Below, piece after piece: positions 34,537 to 44,171 of a stretch of 64,000 nt of DNA. Both the position numbers and the translations under genes were made by a program. The stretch is from Nocardioides halotolerans DSM 19273 (lineage in GTDB: Bacteria; Actinomycetota; Actinomycetes; Propionibacteriales; Nocardioidaceae): NCBI RefSeq assembly GCF_000422805.1, contig NZ_AUGT01000009.1, positions 72,727 through 136,726 of the forward strand. Reading direction: 5' to 3'. The notes under the pieces are model-generated. The model saw only the letters and a list, made by a program, of their open reading frames with translations. It was not told the origin of the DNA and did not search any database. Each line of letters opens with the position of its first letter. Within the stretch, counting starts at the first letter, position 1.

Positions 34537-36147
34537 ATGGCTGCCGGACCCGCGACCGACGTCGCGGACCTGCTCACCCAGGCCGCGGCCGAGGACCCCG
34601 ACCGCCTCGCGATCGTCGAGTCGGGCGGCCGGCGGGTCACGTGGGGCGAGCTCGACGACGAGGTCGGCAGGATCGCCACGGGGCTCAGCGCCTCGGGCGT
34701 CGTCGCCGGGCACCGCGTGATGATCGTGCTCGGCAACCGGATCGAGTTCGTCACGACCTACCTCGCGGTCCTGCGCACCCAGGCCGTCGCGGTGCCGGTC
34801 AACCCCACCTCTCAGCCCGGCGAGCTGGCCCGGATGATCGCCGACTCCGGCTCGCGGATGGTCTTCGCGGACGTCGACACCGTGACCGCCGTGCGCGGTG
34901 CGGTCAGCGCGCTCGAGGAGGCGCGGGACGCCGAGCACCCCACGGGCTCGATCGAGGGCGACCTCCTCGCGCGCCTGGTGATCCCGCGGGTCGTCGTGGT
35001 GGGCGCGACCCTCCAGCCCGGCGAGCGCTCGTACGACCACCTGCGCGCCGACACCGCGCGCGCCGTACCCCCGCTCCAGGACCCCGAGAAGCTGGCGGCC
35101 CTGCTCTACACGAGCGGCACGTCGGGCCGCCCGCGCGCCGCGATGCTCACCCACCGGGCGCTGCTGGCCAACATCGAGCAGGTCGCCGAGGTCCAGCCGC
35201 CGATGATCCACGGCGACGACGTCGTGCTGGGCGTGCTGCCGCTGTTCCACGTCTACGGGCTCAACGCCGTGCTCGGCGTCGTCATGCGGCACCGCGCCAA
35301 GCTCGTGCTCACGACCCGCTTCGAGCCGCAGGGCACCCTCGACCTCATCGAGGACGAGGCGTGCAGCGTGATCCCGGTGGCCCCGCCCGTCTTCGCCTAC
35401 TGGCGCGACGTCGACGGCCTCCAGGAGCGGCTCGGGCCGGTCCGGCTGATCCTGTCGGGGTCGGCGCCGCTGTCGCCAGAGCTGGGCGCGGAGTTCAGCG
35501 ACCTCGTCGGGCTGCCCATCCACCAGGGCTACGGCCTCACCGAGGCCTCGCCGGTCGTCACCAGCACGCTGTGCAGCCAGGACCTCCAGCCGGGGTCGGT
35601 CGGGGCCGCGCTGCCCGGCATCGAGATCCGGCTCGTCGACGAGACCGGCTTGCCGCCGGAGGGCGAGGACGCCGGCGAGATCCAGATCCGCGGCGCCAAC
35701 CTGTTCAGCGGCTACTGGCCCGACGGGGCGCAGGGCCCCGACGACGACGGCTGGTGGTCGACCGGCGATGTCGGCTTCCTCGACGCCACGGGCGACCTGT
35801 TCCTCGTCGACCGGCTCAAGGAGCTGGTCATCGTCTCCGGATTCAATGTCTACCCCGTCGAGGTCGAGGACGTCATCCGGGAGGTGCCGGGGGTCTCCGA
35901 GGCGGCCGTGATCGGCGTCGACGACGCCGAGACCGGCGAGGCGGTCGTCGCCTACGTCGTGGCCAGTGGCGACGAGGGCTCCCTCGCGGACGACGTCCGC
36001 GCCCACTGCGAGCAGCGCCTCGCCCGCTTCAAGCAGCCCAAACGGATCGAGGTCGTCGCCGAGCTCCCGGTGGGGGTCACGGGCAAGGTGCAGAAGGGCC
36101 GGCTGCGGGGCATGGAGCGCCGCCGGGCGCTCGGCCTGCTCGAATGA
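34537..36147 (+). CDS. Acyl-CoA synthetase (AMP-binding, class I adenylate-forming)
   Basis: A 536-residue ligase that activates a carboxylic acid with ATP and joins it to CoA. Signatures: ATP-binding P-loop LLYTSGTSGRPRAAMLTH, GYGLTEASPV, STGDVGFLD, DRLKELVIVSGFNVYPVEVEDV and the catalytic Lys in GVTGKVQKGRLR near the C-terminus. The best matches are long- or medium-chain fatty acid:CoA ligases, but chain length cannot be read. A start at ATG 34519 is possible; 34537 is favoured by the leaderless -10. Its stop overlaps the glutaredoxin ATG by 4 bp (ATGA), an unusual functional pairing. Confidence 0.9.
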   Translation: MAAGPATDVADLLTQAAAEDPDRLAIVESGGRRVTWGELDDEVGRIATGLSASGVVAGHRVMIVLGNRIEFVTTYLAVLRTQAVAVPVNPTSQPGELARMIADSGSRMVFADVDTVTAVRGAVSALEEARDAEHPTGSIEGDLLARLVIPRVVVVGATLQPGERSYDHLRADTARAVPPLQDPEKLAALLYTSGTSGRPRAAMLTHRALLANIEQVAEVQPPMIHGDDVVLGVLPLFHVYGLNAVLGVVMRHRAKLVLTTRFEPQGTLDLIEDEACSVIPVAPPVFAYWRDVDGLQERLGPVRLILSGSAPLSPELGAEFSDLVGLPIHQGYGLTEASPVVTSTLCSQDLQPGSVGAALPGIEIRLVDETGLPPEGEDAGEIQIRGANLFSGYWPDGAQGPDDDGWWSTGDVGFLDATGDLFLVDRLKELVIVSGFNVYPVEVEDVIREVPGVSEAAVIGVDDAETGEAVVAYVVASGDEGSLADDVRAHCEQRLARFKQPKRIEVVAELPVGVTGKVQKGRLRGMERRRALGLLE

Positions 36148-36392
36148 CCGCGCGCGTCACCCTCTACTCCCGGCCGGGCTGCCACCTGTGCGACGACGCC
36201 CGCGCGGTGATCGAGCGCGTCTGCGCCGCCCTGGGGGAGACCTACGACGAGGTGTCGATCCTCGACGACCCGGCGCTGCTGGAGAGGTACGCCGAGGAGA
36301 TCCCGGTCACCCTGGTCGACGGCCGCCAGCACGACTTCTGGCGCGTGGACGAGGGCCGGCTGCGCACCGCGCTCGCGGGCACCGCCGGCTGA
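36144..36392 (+). CDS. Glutaredoxin-like protein (DUF836)
   Basis: An 82-residue thioredoxin-fold protein with the redox motif GCHLCDDA (CxxC at residues 13-16), a cis-proline in EEIPVTLVDG and a short C-terminus. It is probably a thiol reductase or structural homolog. The ATG overlaps the stop of the acyl-CoA synthetase gene. The M. tuberculosis counterpart (Rv0508) also lies just upstream of hemA, so the position in front of the rex-hem operon is conserved. Confidence 0.88.
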   Translation: MTARVTLYSRPGCHLCDDARAVIERVCAALGETYDEVSILDDPALLERYAEEIPVTLVDGRQHDFWRVDEGRLRTALAGTAG

Positions 36393-36430
36393 GGACCCCG
36401 GCCGGCGCAGGCGTCGCCGACCGTCCTCCA

Positions 36431-36577
36431 CCGGCTCGCTGAGCGGCCTCCGAGCGAGCTCGGAGGCCGCCCGGGTGGTGTCGTCGGCTGGCTCCTCCCC
36501 GAGCGAGCTCGGGCCTGAGCCGAGCCACCTCTACCCGCTCGCTGATCGGCCTCCGAGCGAGCTCGGAGGCCGCGCGA
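36431..36577. repeat. Array of hairpin repeats between glutaredoxin gene and rex
   Basis: Two about 43-bp copies (36431-36473 and 36535-36577) differ at only a few positions. Each opens with GCTCGCTGA and contains a near-perfect hairpin with an 11-12-bp stem (GCGGCCTCCGAG or CGGCCTCCGAG) and a CGAG loop (36443-36470 and 36547-36572). A third hairpin with the same loop and a 6-bp stem (CCCGAG/CTCGGG) lies between at 36498-36513. REP-like element; may also insulate the rex promoter from the upstream operon. Confidence 0.75.
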
Positions 36578-36583
36578 ACGATT

Positions 36584-36612
36584 TTGTTCTCCCGTTCACA
36601 AACTCCTAGAGT
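36584..36612 (+). promoter_or_regulatory. Rex promoter with Rex operator (ROP)
   Basis: TTGTTC (36584-36589) and TAGAGT (36607-36612) form a promoter with a 17-bp spacer. Across the -35 and spacer, TTGTTCTCCCGTTCACAA (36584-36601) matches the ROP consensus TTGTGAA-N4-TTCACAA, with a perfect right half and a degenerate left half. Binding of Rex at low NADH would block polymerase, so the operon is autoregulated. The unlabelled AT-rich stretch stands out from its GC-rich surroundings. Confidence 0.75.
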
Positions 36613-36676
36613 GGAAGTCGCCGCCGGCGCGAGCGGCCCCTCTCGGGCCCCGCCCAGCGGCTGGAAAGTAGGGCTG

Positions 36677-37363
36677 GTGAGCGCGAGGACGAGCGACAGC
36701 TCCCGGGAGATCCCGGAGGCCACCGTCGCGCGCCTGCCCATCTACCTGCGGGCCCTCACGACGCTCGTCGAGCAGGGCACCGCGACCTGCTCCAGCGAGG
36801 AGCTCGCCGCGGCGGCCGGTGTCAACAGCGCCAAGCTGCGCAAGGACCTCTCCTACCTCGGCAGCTACGGCACCCGCGGCGTCGGCTACGACGTCGACTA
36901 CCTGCGCTACCAGATCGCCCGCGAGATCGGCGTGACCCAGGACTGGCCCGTGGTCATCGTCGGCATCGGCAACCTCGGCCACGCCCTGGCGAACTTCTCC
37001 GGCTTCCGCAGCCGCGGGTTCCGGGTCGTCGCCCTGCTCGACGCCGACCCCGAGCGGCGGGGTGAGCGGGTGGCCGGCGTCGACGTGCGCGACTTCGCCG
37101 ACCTCGACGCGATCGTCCGCGAGCACGGCGTCGCCATCGGGGTCATCGCGACGCCCGCCTCGGCCGCCCAGGACGTCGCCGACCGGATGGTCGAGGCCGG
37201 CATCAGCAGCATCCTCAACTTCGCGCCGACGGTGATCTCGGTGGCCGACGGCGTCGACGTGCGCAAGGTCGACCTCTCGATCGAGCTGCAGATCCTCGCC
37301 TACCACGAGCAGCGCAAGCAGGCCGAGGCCACGACCCGCGTCGCCAGCGAGGTGACCGCGTGA
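36677..37363 (+). CDS. rex: Redox-sensing transcriptional repressor Rex
   Basis: A 228-residue repressor that senses the NADH/NAD+ ratio. N-terminal winged helix: [56 protein letters not shown]-terminal Rossmann domain: [16 protein letters not shown] with the GxGxxG dinucleotide motif, and the domain-swapped C-terminal helix ([13 protein letters not shown]). Start GTG 36677; the longer reading from TTG 36584 would begin inside the operator. First gene of rex-hemA-hemC-hemD-hemB, the same order as in Streptomyces, where Rex represses this operon. Confidence 0.95.
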   Translation: MSARTSDSSREIPEATVARLPIYLRALTTLVEQGTATCSSEELAAAAGVNSAKLRKDLSYLGSYGTRGVGYDVDYLRYQIAREIGVTQDWPVVIVGIGNLGHALANFSGFRSRGFRVVALLDADPERRGERVAGVDVRDFADLDAIVREHGVAIGVIATPASAAQDVADRMVEAGISSILNFAPTVISVADGVDVRKVDLSIELQILAYHEQRKQAEATTRVASEVTA

Positions 37364-38652
37364 GCGTCCTCGTCGTCGGCGTCTCCCACAACTCCGCCCC
37401 TGTCTCGCTGCTCGAGCGGGTCAGCCCCGACGCGGACGCCGTGTCCAAGCTCGTCCAGTCGGTCGCGGCGTGCGAGCACGTCACCGAGGCGACCGTGATC
37501 GCGACCTGCAACCGCGTCGAGATCTACGCCGACGTCGACCGCTTCCACGGCTCGGTGGAGGAGATCTCCCGCCTGCTCATCGAGCCGTCGGGCACGTCCA
37601 CCGACACCATGCTTCCGCACCTCTACGTCCACTACGACGACGGCGCGGTCTCGCACCTGTTCCAGGTCGCCGCCGGCCTCGACTCGATGGCCGTCGGCGA
37701 GGGCCAGATCCTCGGCCAGACCCGCGAGGCGCTGCGGCTGGGCCAGGAGCTCGGCACCGTCGGCCCGGCGCTCAACGTGCTGTTCCAGCAGGCGCTGCGG
37801 GTCGGCAAGCGCTCGCGCGCCGAGACCGACATCGACAGCGCAGCCCCGACCCTGGTCGGTGCGGCCATCGACCGGTCCGCGCGGCACGGCTCCGACGTCG
37901 CCGGGCGCCGCGTCGCGGTCGTCGGCGCCGGTGCGATGGCCGGCCTGGCCGTCGCGACGGTCTCGCGCCGCGGGGCCGCCGAGGTCGTCGTGGTCAACCG
38001 CACCCGCGAGCGCGCCGAGCGCCTCGCGGCCGACTACTCCGGCCGGTCGGCGGCCCTCGCCGAGCTGCCCGCCGTGCTGGCCGAGGCCGACGTGGTGATC
38101 GCCTGCGCCGGCGCCACCGGCGTCCTCGTGACCCGCGCCCAGGTCGAGGCGGCGCGCCCCGACGGCCGTCCGATGGTCTTCCTCGACCTCGCGCTGCCCC
38201 ACGACGTCGATCCGTCCGTGGTCGAGCTCGACGCCATCACCCGCATCGACCTGGCCGACCTGGCCCAGGAGCTCGAGGACTCCGCCGCCGGCCGCGAGGT
38301 CGCCGAGGTCCGCCGGATCGTCACCGAGGAGGTCGCGGCGTTCGTCGCCGCCCGCCGCTCCGCGAGCGTCACGCCGACGGTGGTCGCGCTGCGCTCGATG
38401 GCGACGTCGGTCGTCGAGGCCGAGATGGAGCGCCTCGACCACCGGCTCCCCGAGCTCAGCCCCGAGGCCCGCGCCGAGGTGCTCCGCTCCGTGCGCCGCG
38501 TCGCCGACAAGCTCCTCCACGAGCCGACCGTCCGGGTCCGCGAGCTCGCCAACGAGGCCGGCGCGGTCTCCTACGCCGCCGCCCTGGCCGAGCTGTTCGC
38601 GCTCGACCCGGAGGCCGTCGACGCCGTGACCCGACCGGAGGGCCTGGCATGA
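37360..38652 (+). CDS. hemA: Glutamyl-tRNA reductase
   Basis: A 430-residue enzyme reducing Glu-tRNA to glutamate-1-semialdehyde, the first step of C5-pathway heme synthesis. Catalytic Cys50 is in [35 protein letters not shown] is the family signature; the NADPH domain has [14 protein letters not shown] and [10 protein letters not shown]; the C-terminal dimerisation helices contain the [16 protein letters not shown] region. GTG 37360 overlaps the rex stop by 4 bases, so translation is coupled. Pairs functionally with HemL at 44172. Confidence 0.97.
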   Translation: MSVLVVGVSHNSAPVSLLERVSPDADAVSKLVQSVAACEHVTEATVIATCNRVEIYADVDRFHGSVEEISRLLIEPSGTSTDTMLPHLYVHYDDGAVSHLFQVAAGLDSMAVGEGQILGQTREALRLGQELGTVGPALNVLFQQALRVGKRSRAETDIDSAAPTLVGAAIDRSARHGSDVAGRRVAVVGAGAMAGLAVATVSRRGAAEVVVVNRTRERAERLAADYSGRSAALAELPAVLAEADVVIACAGATGVLVTRAQVEAARPDGRPMVFLDLALPHDVDPSVVELDAITRIDLADLAQELEDSAAGREVAEVRRIVTEEVAAFVAARRSASVTPTVVALRSMATSVVEAEMERLDHRLPELSPEARAEVLRSVRRVADKLLHEPTVRVRELANEAGAVSYAAALAELFALDPEAVDAVTRPEGLA

Positions 38653-39647
38653 GGCCCCCCGTCCGCATCGGCACCCGCTCCTCGCTGCTCGCGACCACGC
38701 AGTCCGAGCTCGTGGCCGCGATGATCCGCGACCGGCTCGGCCGCGAGAGCGAGCTCGTCGAGATCTCCACCCCGGGCGACCGCACCCAGTCCGCCGGCAC
38801 GCCCATCGAGCAGTCGGGCGGCACCGGCGTCTTCACCAGCGCCCTGCGCGACGCGCTGCTGCGCGGCGAGGTCGACGTCGCGGTGCACTCCCTCAAGGAC
38901 CTCCCCACCGGCCCGGCCGACGGCATCGCGCTCGCCGCCGTGCCCGCGCGCGAGGACCCCCGCGACGTCGTGGTCGCCCGTGACGGGCTCACGCTGGGCG
39001 AGCTCCCCGCGGGGTCCAGGGTCGGCACGGGTTCCCCGCGACGGGTCGCGCAGCTGCACGCCCTCGGCCTCGGTTTGGACGTGGTGGGCGTTCGTGGCAA
39101 CGTCGACACCCGGATCGGCAAGGTCCGTTCCGGGGAGTACGACGCCGTGCTCCTCGCCCGTGCCGGGCTCGCCCGGATCGGGCGGCTCGAGGAGGTCACC
39201 GAGGTGCTCGACCCACTGCAGATGCTGCCCGCCCCCGGGCAGGGTGCGCTGGCGGTGGAGTGCCGCGCCGACGACGACCTCCTCACCGACCTGGCCCTGC
39301 TCGACGACCGGGCCACCCGGGCGGCCGTCGAGGCCGAGCGGGCCGTGCTCGCCACCCTCGAGGGCGGGTGCTCGGCACCGATCGGCGCGCTGGCCGAGGT
39401 CGTCGAGGGCGAGGACGGCGAGGAGCTGTGGGTGCGTGCGATCGCGCTCTCCACGGACGGCGGGCTGTCGGTGCGGAGGTCTGCGTCCGGCGACCCGGAC
39501 GACGCGGCCGGGGTCGGGTCCCGGCTGGCCAAGGAGATGCTCGCCGACGGCGCGGCCGAGCTCGACGCACCACCCGCAGAACACCCCGCAGACCCAGACG
39601 CACATCCAGACGCACACCCAGACGCAGACAAGGTGCACGACGCATGA
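38649..39647 (+). CDS. hemC: Hydroxymethylbilane synthase (porphobilinogen deaminase)
   Basis: A 332-residue enzyme joining four porphobilinogen units into hydroxymethylbilane. Domain motifs: [65 protein letters not shown], and the dipyrromethane-binding Cys241 in [14 protein letters not shown]. The C-terminus carries an extra Asp/Ala/His/Pro tail ([11 protein letters not shown]) encoded by a 12-nt tandem repeat near 39594-39630, absent from most relatives. ATG 38649 overlaps the hemA stop. Confidence 0.96.
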   Translation: MRPPVRIGTRSSLLATTQSELVAAMIRDRLGRESELVEISTPGDRTQSAGTPIEQSGGTGVFTSALRDALLRGEVDVAVHSLKDLPTGPADGIALAAVPAREDPRDVVVARDGLTLGELPAGSRVGTGSPRRVAQLHALGLGLDVVGVRGNVDTRIGKVRSGEYDAVLLARAGLARIGRLEEVTEVLDPLQMLPAPGQGALAVECRADDDLLTDLALLDDRATRAAVEAERAVLATLEGGCSAPIGALAEVVEGEDGEELWVRAIALSTDGGLSVRRSASGDPDDAAGVGSRLAKEMLADGAAELDAPPAEHPADPDAHPDAHPDADKVHDA

Positions 39648-41284
39648 CGCGAGGCAAGACCACCACGAACGACCGTTCGGCCGCGGCCACCGAGCGCGGC
39701 TGGGTGTCCTTCGTCGGCAGCGGCCCGGGTGACCCCGAGCTGCTGACCGTCCGGGCCGTCACCCTGCTCGAGCAGGCCGAGGTCGTGGTGACCGAGTCAC
39801 CCGAGCACGTCGACCTGGTCCGCCGGCTGCTGTCGCTGCCGGCCGAGTGCGAGACGCCGGTCTTCGTCGACGGCGGCTTCGGTGAGGACGGCCAGCCACT
39901 GACCCACGCCGCGCGCGCCAAGGTCGTGGTCCGCCACGCCAAGAAGCAGCGCGTGGTCCGCCTGATGAGCGGCGACCCGTTCCTCTACGCCTCGGGGCCC
40001 GAGGAGGCGCAGGCCTGCGCCAAGGCCGGCATCGGCTTCGACATCGTGCCCGGCGTCTCGTCGGTCTCGGCGGTGCCCGCCTACGCCGGCATCCCGCTGA
40101 CCACCAAGGACCACCGCGAGGTCGCGGTCGTCACCGCGCACGAGAAGGTCGACTGGTCGGCGTACGCCGACGACCGCACGCTGGTCGTCCTCTCCGGCGT
40201 CAACATGGTCGGTGACATCGCGAAGGCCCTCGTGGCCGCGGGCCGCGACCCCGAGACGCCCGTGGCGATGACCCGCGTCGGCACCACCACCGAGCAGGCC
40301 ACGGTCACGTCCACGCTCACCGGCATCGCCGCCGAGGCCCGCGCCGCCCGGATGACGCCGCCCGCGGTCATCGTGATCGGCAAGGTCGTCGACCTGCGCG
40401 AGACGCTGTCGTGGTTCGAGACCAAGCCGCTGTTCGGCTGGCGGGTGCTGGTGCCGCGCACCAAGGACCAGGCCGGCCCGCTGGTCTCGCGGCTGCGCGG
40501 CTACGGCGCGGTGCCCGACGAGGTGCCGACGATCTCGGTCGAGCCGCCGCGCAACCCGCTGCAGATGGACAAGGCCGTCCGCGGTCTGGTCGAGGGCCGC
40601 TACGAGTGGATCGCGTTCACCTCGGTCAACGCCGTGAAGGCGGTGCGCGAGAAGTTCGAGGAGTACGGCCTCGACGCGCGTGCGTTCTCCGGTCTCAAGA
40701 TCGCCGCGGTCGGCGACAAGACCGCGCAGGCGATCGCCGCCTGGGGTCTGCGCGCCGACCTGGTGCCCTCCGGCGAGCAGTCGGCCGCCGGGCTCCTCGC
40801 CGACTGGCCGGAGTACGACGAGCTGCTCGACCCGATCAACCGCGTCTTCCTGCCGCGCGCCGACATCGCGACCGAGACGCTTGTCGCCGGCCTGATCGAC
40901 CTGGGCTGGGAGGTCGACGACGTGACGGCCTACCGCACCGTCCGCGCCACACCGCCACCGGCGACCACGCGCGACGCGATCAAGTCCGGTCGCTTCGACG
41001 CGGTGGTGTTCACGTCGTCCTCGACGGTGCGCAACCTGGTCGGCATCGCCGGCAAGCCGCACCCCTCGACCGTGATCGCGGTCATCGGGCCGGCGACCGC
41101 CAAGACCGCCGAGGAGCACGGCCTGCGGGTCGACGTCCTCGCGCCCAAGCCGGACGTCGACGCGCTGGTCGACGCGCTGGCCGACTTCGGTGCCACCCGA
41201 CGTGCGGCGATGATCGAGTCCGGCGAGCCGGTCACCCGGCCCTCGGAGCGCAAGCCGGCGGCACGGCGGTCGAAGGCACGCTGA
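39644..41284 (+). CDS. hemD: Bifunctional uroporphyrinogen-III methyltransferase/synthase
   Basis: A 546-residue fusion. The N-terminal half (residues 20-260) is a SUMT-type tetrapyrrole methylase: [58 protein letters not shown]. The C-terminal half (about 268-525) is a HemD domain: [74 protein letters not shown]. So it both closes hydroxymethylbilane to uroporphyrinogen III and methylates it towards siroheme/corrinoids. The methylase half diverges from textbook SUMT, as it does in other actinobacterial HemD fusions, and its activity is not certain. ATG 39644 overlaps hemC. Confidence 0.95.
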   Translation: MTRGKTTTNDRSAAATERGWVSFVGSGPGDPELLTVRAVTLLEQAEVVVTESPEHVDLVRRLLSLPAECETPVFVDGGFGEDGQPLTHAARAKVVVRHAKKQRVVRLMSGDPFLYASGPEEAQACAKAGIGFDIVPGVSSVSAVPAYAGIPLTTKDHREVAVVTAHEKVDWSAYADDRTLVVLSGVNMVGDIAKALVAAGRDPETPVAMTRVGTTTEQATVTSTLTGIAAEARAARMTPPAVIVIGKVVDLRETLSWFETKPLFGWRVLVPRTKDQAGPLVSRLRGYGAVPDEVPTISVEPPRNPLQMDKAVRGLVEGRYEWIAFTSVNAVKAVREKFEEYGLDARAFSGLKIAAVGDKTAQAIAAWGLRADLVPSGEQSAAGLLADWPEYDELLDPINRVFLPRADIATETLVAGLIDLGWEVDDVTAYRTVRATPPPATTRDAIKSGRFDAVVFTSSSTVRNLVGIAGKPHPSTVIAVIGPATAKTAEEHGLRVDVLAPKPDVDALVDALADFGATRRAAMIESGEPVTRPSERKPAARRSKAR

Positions 41285-42288
41285 TGGCCGAGGGCGTCGT
41301 CCCCGAGGTGACCGGGCCGTTGGTCCGGCCGCGTCGGCTGCGGCGTACGCCCGGCCTGCGCCGGATGGTGGCCGAGACGGTGGTCACCCCGGCGCAGCTG
41401 ATCCTGCCGGTGTTCGTCCGCGAGGGCATCGGCGAGCCGGTGCCGATCGCCTCGATGCCCGGCGTCGTCCAGCACACCCGCGACAGCCTGCGCAAGGCGG
41501 CCGCCGAGGCGGCCGACCTCGGCCTGGGCGGGGTGATGCTGTTCGGCATCCCCGAGCGCAAGGACGCCACGGGCTCGGGTGCGATCGACCCCGGCGGCAT
41601 CCTCAACCTCGCGATCGCCGACGTGGTCGGCGAGGTCGGCGACGCGCTCACGGTGATGAGCGACCTGTGCCTCGACGAGTTCACCGACCACGGGCACTGC
41701 GGCGTGCTCACCCCCGACGGCCGGGTCGACAACGACCGGACGCTGGAGCTGTACGCCGAGATGGCCCGCGCCCATGCCGATGCCGGCGTCGACATGGTCG
41801 GCCCCAGCGGGATGATGGACGGGCAGGTCCGCGTGGTCCGCGACGCGCTCGACGCCGAGGGGCACACCGACATCTCGATCCTGGCCTACTCCGCGAAGTA
41901 CGCCTCGGCGTTCTTCGGCCCGTTCCGCGAGGCCGTCGCGTCCTCGCTCGAGGGCGACCGACGCACCTACCAGCAGGACTACGCCAACGCGACCGAGGGC
42001 GTGCGCGAGGCGCTGCTCGACGTCGAGCAGGGCGCCGACCTCGTCATGGTCAAGCCCGCGCTCGGCTACCTCGACGTGGTCCGTCGGGTCCGCGACGCCG
42101 TCGACGTCCCGGTGGCGGCGTACAACGTCTCGGGCGAGTACGCCATGGTCGAGGCCGCCGCCGCCCAGGGCTGGATCGACCGCGAGCCCGCCATCCTCGA
42201 GACGCTCACCTCGATCCGCCGCGCCGGCGCGGACGTGGTGCTCACCTACTGGGCCGCCGAGGCCGCCAGCCTGCTCACATCACGTTGA
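41284..42288 (+). CDS. hemB: Delta-aminolevulinic acid dehydratase (porphobilinogen synthase)
   Basis: A 334-residue enzyme condensing two aminolevulinates to porphobilinogen. The two active-site lysines are in [14 protein letters not shown] and [12 protein letters not shown]. The metal loop reads [14 protein letters not shown]: the first and third Cys of the zinc site remain but the middle one is Asp, a mixed zinc/magnesium type. ATG 41284 shares a base with the hemD stop. Final gene of the rex operon; its 3' end overlaps the convergent VOC gene by 9 bp, with no terminator in between. Confidence 0.97.
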   Translation: MAEGVVPEVTGPLVRPRRLRRTPGLRRMVAETVVTPAQLILPVFVREGIGEPVPIASMPGVVQHTRDSLRKAAAEAADLGLGGVMLFGIPERKDATGSGAIDPGGILNLAIADVVGEVGDALTVMSDLCLDEFTDHGHCGVLTPDGRVDNDRTLELYAEMARAHADAGVDMVGPSGMMDGQVRVVRDALDAEGHTDISILAYSAKYASAFFGPFREAVASSLEGDRRTYQQDYANATEGVREALLDVEQGADLVMVKPALGYLDVVRRVRDAVDVPVAAYNVSGEYAMVEAAAAQGWIDREPAILETLTSIRRAGADVVLTYWAAEAASLLTSR

Positions 42289-42666
42289 CCCGTCGACGGG
42301 GCGGCCCTTCTGCTCCACCAGGCCGACGAGGTTGCCCTCGCTGTCGCGGATGAAGGCCTGCCACTCCTCGGTGCCGGCCGGGCCGAGGTTGTCGTCGTCG
42401 TGGCTGAAGATCACGTGCGGGTCGCCCTCGATGGTCACGCCGTCGCGGCGCAGGCGCTTGACCGTGCCCTCGATGTCGGAGACCGAGAGGTAGACCACCG
42501 CCGAGGGGGCGTTGGTCTCCAGCATCAGGCGGGTGCCGACGAGGTCGAAGAAGACCAGTCCGGGCGGGTCGTACGTCGCGCTGGGCGGCGTGCCCAGCAG
42601 GTCGGTGTAGAACGCGGTCGCCCGCTCGAGGTCCTCGGCCCGCTGGGCCACCTGCACCAGTCGCAT
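42280..42666 (-). CDS. VOC-family protein (glyoxalase/bleomycin-resistance-like)
   Basis: A 128-residue single vicinal-oxygen-chelate domain with two beta-alpha-beta3 repeats: [24 protein letters not shown] and [20 protein letters not shown], ending with [14 protein letters not shown], whose Glu is a usual metal ligand. Gln and His positions in the first half are not the canonical set (VQVAQ), so metal binding and activity are uncertain. Its stop lies inside hemB on the other strand. Downstream of the transglycosylase gene, 52 bp apart, and possibly co-transcribed with it. Confidence 0.85.
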   Translation of the reverse strand: MRLVQVAQRAEDLERATAFYTDLLGTPPSATYDPPGLVFFDLVGTRLMLETNAPSAVVYLSVSDIEGTVKRLRRDGVTIEGDPHVIFSHDDDNLGPAGTEEWQAFIRDSEGNLVGLVEQKGRPVDGST

Positions 42667-42718
42667 GCGGACATCATGGCCCGCCCGCCGGCTGAGGGCC
42701 GGAAGGCTCAGTGCTTCC

Positions 42719-43921
42719 CTAGGGGTTCATGTAGTTGTTGAGGCAGGTCTGGAAGGCCTGCGGGTTCAACACCTGGTTGATGCCGTCGAGCGTGCACTGG
42801 AGCGTCGCCTGCACGAGGGTCAGCGCCTGGTCGACCGGAGGCAGGTTGGTCGTCGGGAGGGGCGGGACCGAGACGTGGGTGCCGGGGAGATGGACGCCGC
42901 CGCCACCGCCGCTGCCGCCGGTGGTGCCGCCACCGGTGGTGCCGCCGGTGTCCTCGTCGTCGGTGGTGCCGCCGCCGCCGTCGGTCGTCGTCGGGTCGAA
43001 GGTGTCGTCGGTCGAGTGGCTCGTCGGCGGCTTGGTGAAGTGCGCCTCGTCCTGCTGGGCCGGCGTGCCGGGCACGTGGAGCGGCGGCGGGGTCTTCGTG
43101 AGCTGGCCGGCCATCACCGTGCCGTTGGGGACCGACGTGAAGTCGCCCTGCAGGTAGGCGTCCATGATGTCGAGCACGAGGTCGACGTAGGACTGGCTGT
43201 GGTTGTAGCGGAACACCGCGCTCCGCCGGCCCGCGTCGGTGCCGAGGTCGTCGGCGCCCGAGCAGAGGTAGACGGCGGTGCCGAGCGCGGCGTCGTCGAT
43301 GTCCTGGGGGTTGCGCACGCCGTCGCCGTCGGCGTCGACGCCCACGACCGACCAGGTCGAGGGGATGAACTGCATCGGGCCGACCGCGCGGTCGTAGGCC
43401 GGGTCGTTGTCGAACTGGCCCGCGTCGGTGTCGACGATCTCGCTGGTGTTGTTGGCGCCGTTGAGGGCCACGCCGAAGATGCCGGGCGTCGCGAGGCCGT
43501 CGTCGTCGAGGGTGTTGCCGTTGGCGCGGCCGTGGTTGGACTCCACGCGGCCGATCGCCGCGATGAGCTGCCAGCTGAGCTGGCAGCCCTCGTCGGCGGC
43601 GTTGATGACGGTCTCGGCACGCTGGTAGGCCGCGAGGGCGGCCGAGGGGATGCCGGAGGTCGAGGCGGTGGCGACGATCTGCTGGACGTCGGCGTCGCCG
43701 ACCCCGAGGGCGAGGAGGCTGCCGTCGGAGACGCTCGCGGGCGCCTCGATCGCCTGGGCGGGCACGCTGGTGCCGTCGGGGAGCGTCGGGTCGGGACGCT
43801 CGCCGGCCGAGGCCACGGGCGCGTTGACCCCCAGCAGGTTGGCCGTCCACGCGGCCGACAGGAGCGCCATCGGCACGAGCGCCGTCGCCTTGTGCAGGCG
43901 ACCGAATCGCTTAGCAGACAT
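42719..43921 (-). CDS. Secreted lytic transglycosylase (SLT_2-like)
   Basis: A 400-residue exported peptidoglycan hydrolase. An N-terminal signal sequence (ALVPMALLSAAWTANLLG, cleavage likely after ASA) precedes a lytic transglycosylase domain with catalytic Glu in IGRVESNHGRANG and the family block AVGPMQFIPSTWSVVGVD. A long Asp/Gly/Thr-rich linker (TTDDEDTGGTTGGGTTGG) leads to a short C-terminal segment with two cysteines. Start 43921 follows GGGAGAGAG; the frame to 44110 includes the regulatory region and is not used. A CRP-type box lies about 110 bp upstream, shared with the divergent hemL. Confidence 0.88.
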   Translation of the reverse strand: MSAKRFGRLHKATALVPMALLSAAWTANLLGVNAPVASAGERPDPTLPDGTSVPAQAIEAPASVSDGSLLALGVGDADVQQIVATASTSGIPSAALAAYQRAETVINAADEGCQLSWQLIAAIGRVESNHGRANGNTLDDDGLATPGIFGVALNGANNTSEIVDTDAGQFDNDPAYDRAVGPMQFIPSTWSVVGVDADGDGVRNPQDIDDAALGTAVYLCSGADDLGTDAGRRSAVFRYNHSQSYVDLVLDIMDAYLQGDFTSVPNGTVMAGQLTKTPPPLHVPGTPAQQDEAHFTKPPTSHSTDDTFDPTTTDGGGGTTDDEDTGGTTGGGTTGGSGGGGGVHLPGTHVSVPPLPTTNLPPVDQALTLVQATLQCTLDGINQVLNPQAFQTCLNNYMNP

Positions 43922-44029
43922 TGATGCTCTCTCCCAAGGGCCAGCGAGGCGTCCCCTCCGACGTCTCGCGCACCCAACGAATCGTGTCACGTAAAAGTTA
44001 CGCGTTGGTACGGAACCGACGACCCCCGA

Positions 44030-44043
44030 GTGACGCCTGTCAC
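44030..44043. promoter_or_regulatory. CRP/GlxR-type box between the transglycosylase and hemL
   Basis: GTGACGCCTGTCAC contains GTGA-N6-TCAC, the exact core of the CRP/GlxR operator of actinobacteria. The 250-bp intergenic region 43922-44171 also has a CGTAA-AAG-TTACG inverted repeat near 43990. In M. tuberculosis, CRP regulates the muralytic factor gene rpfA, so cAMP control of the transglycosylase is plausible; hemL could also be the target. Confidence 0.55.
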
Positions 44044-44171
44044 CGCTAGAACGACGGTTCCCCTCTGACGTGACGCGAAACCGGGCAGTTCCGGGCAGGG
44101 TCCAGACCACTCCGGCGCCCGGTGGGACGGTGCGGATGCGGCCCTCTCAGGTGCCTCGGAGACAATGAGGC

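Noticed and set aside
36584..36676. TTG start for Rex at 36584
   Set aside because: The codon lies inside the promoter/operator; GTG 36677 gives the family N-terminus.
43922..44171. ydaO-type c-di-AMP riboswitch upstream of the transglycosylase
   Set aside because: Such riboswitches often precede actinobacterial wall hydrolases and a GGGGAACC stretch occurs, but the remaining consensus (second GGGG-type block, terminal stem) is missing.
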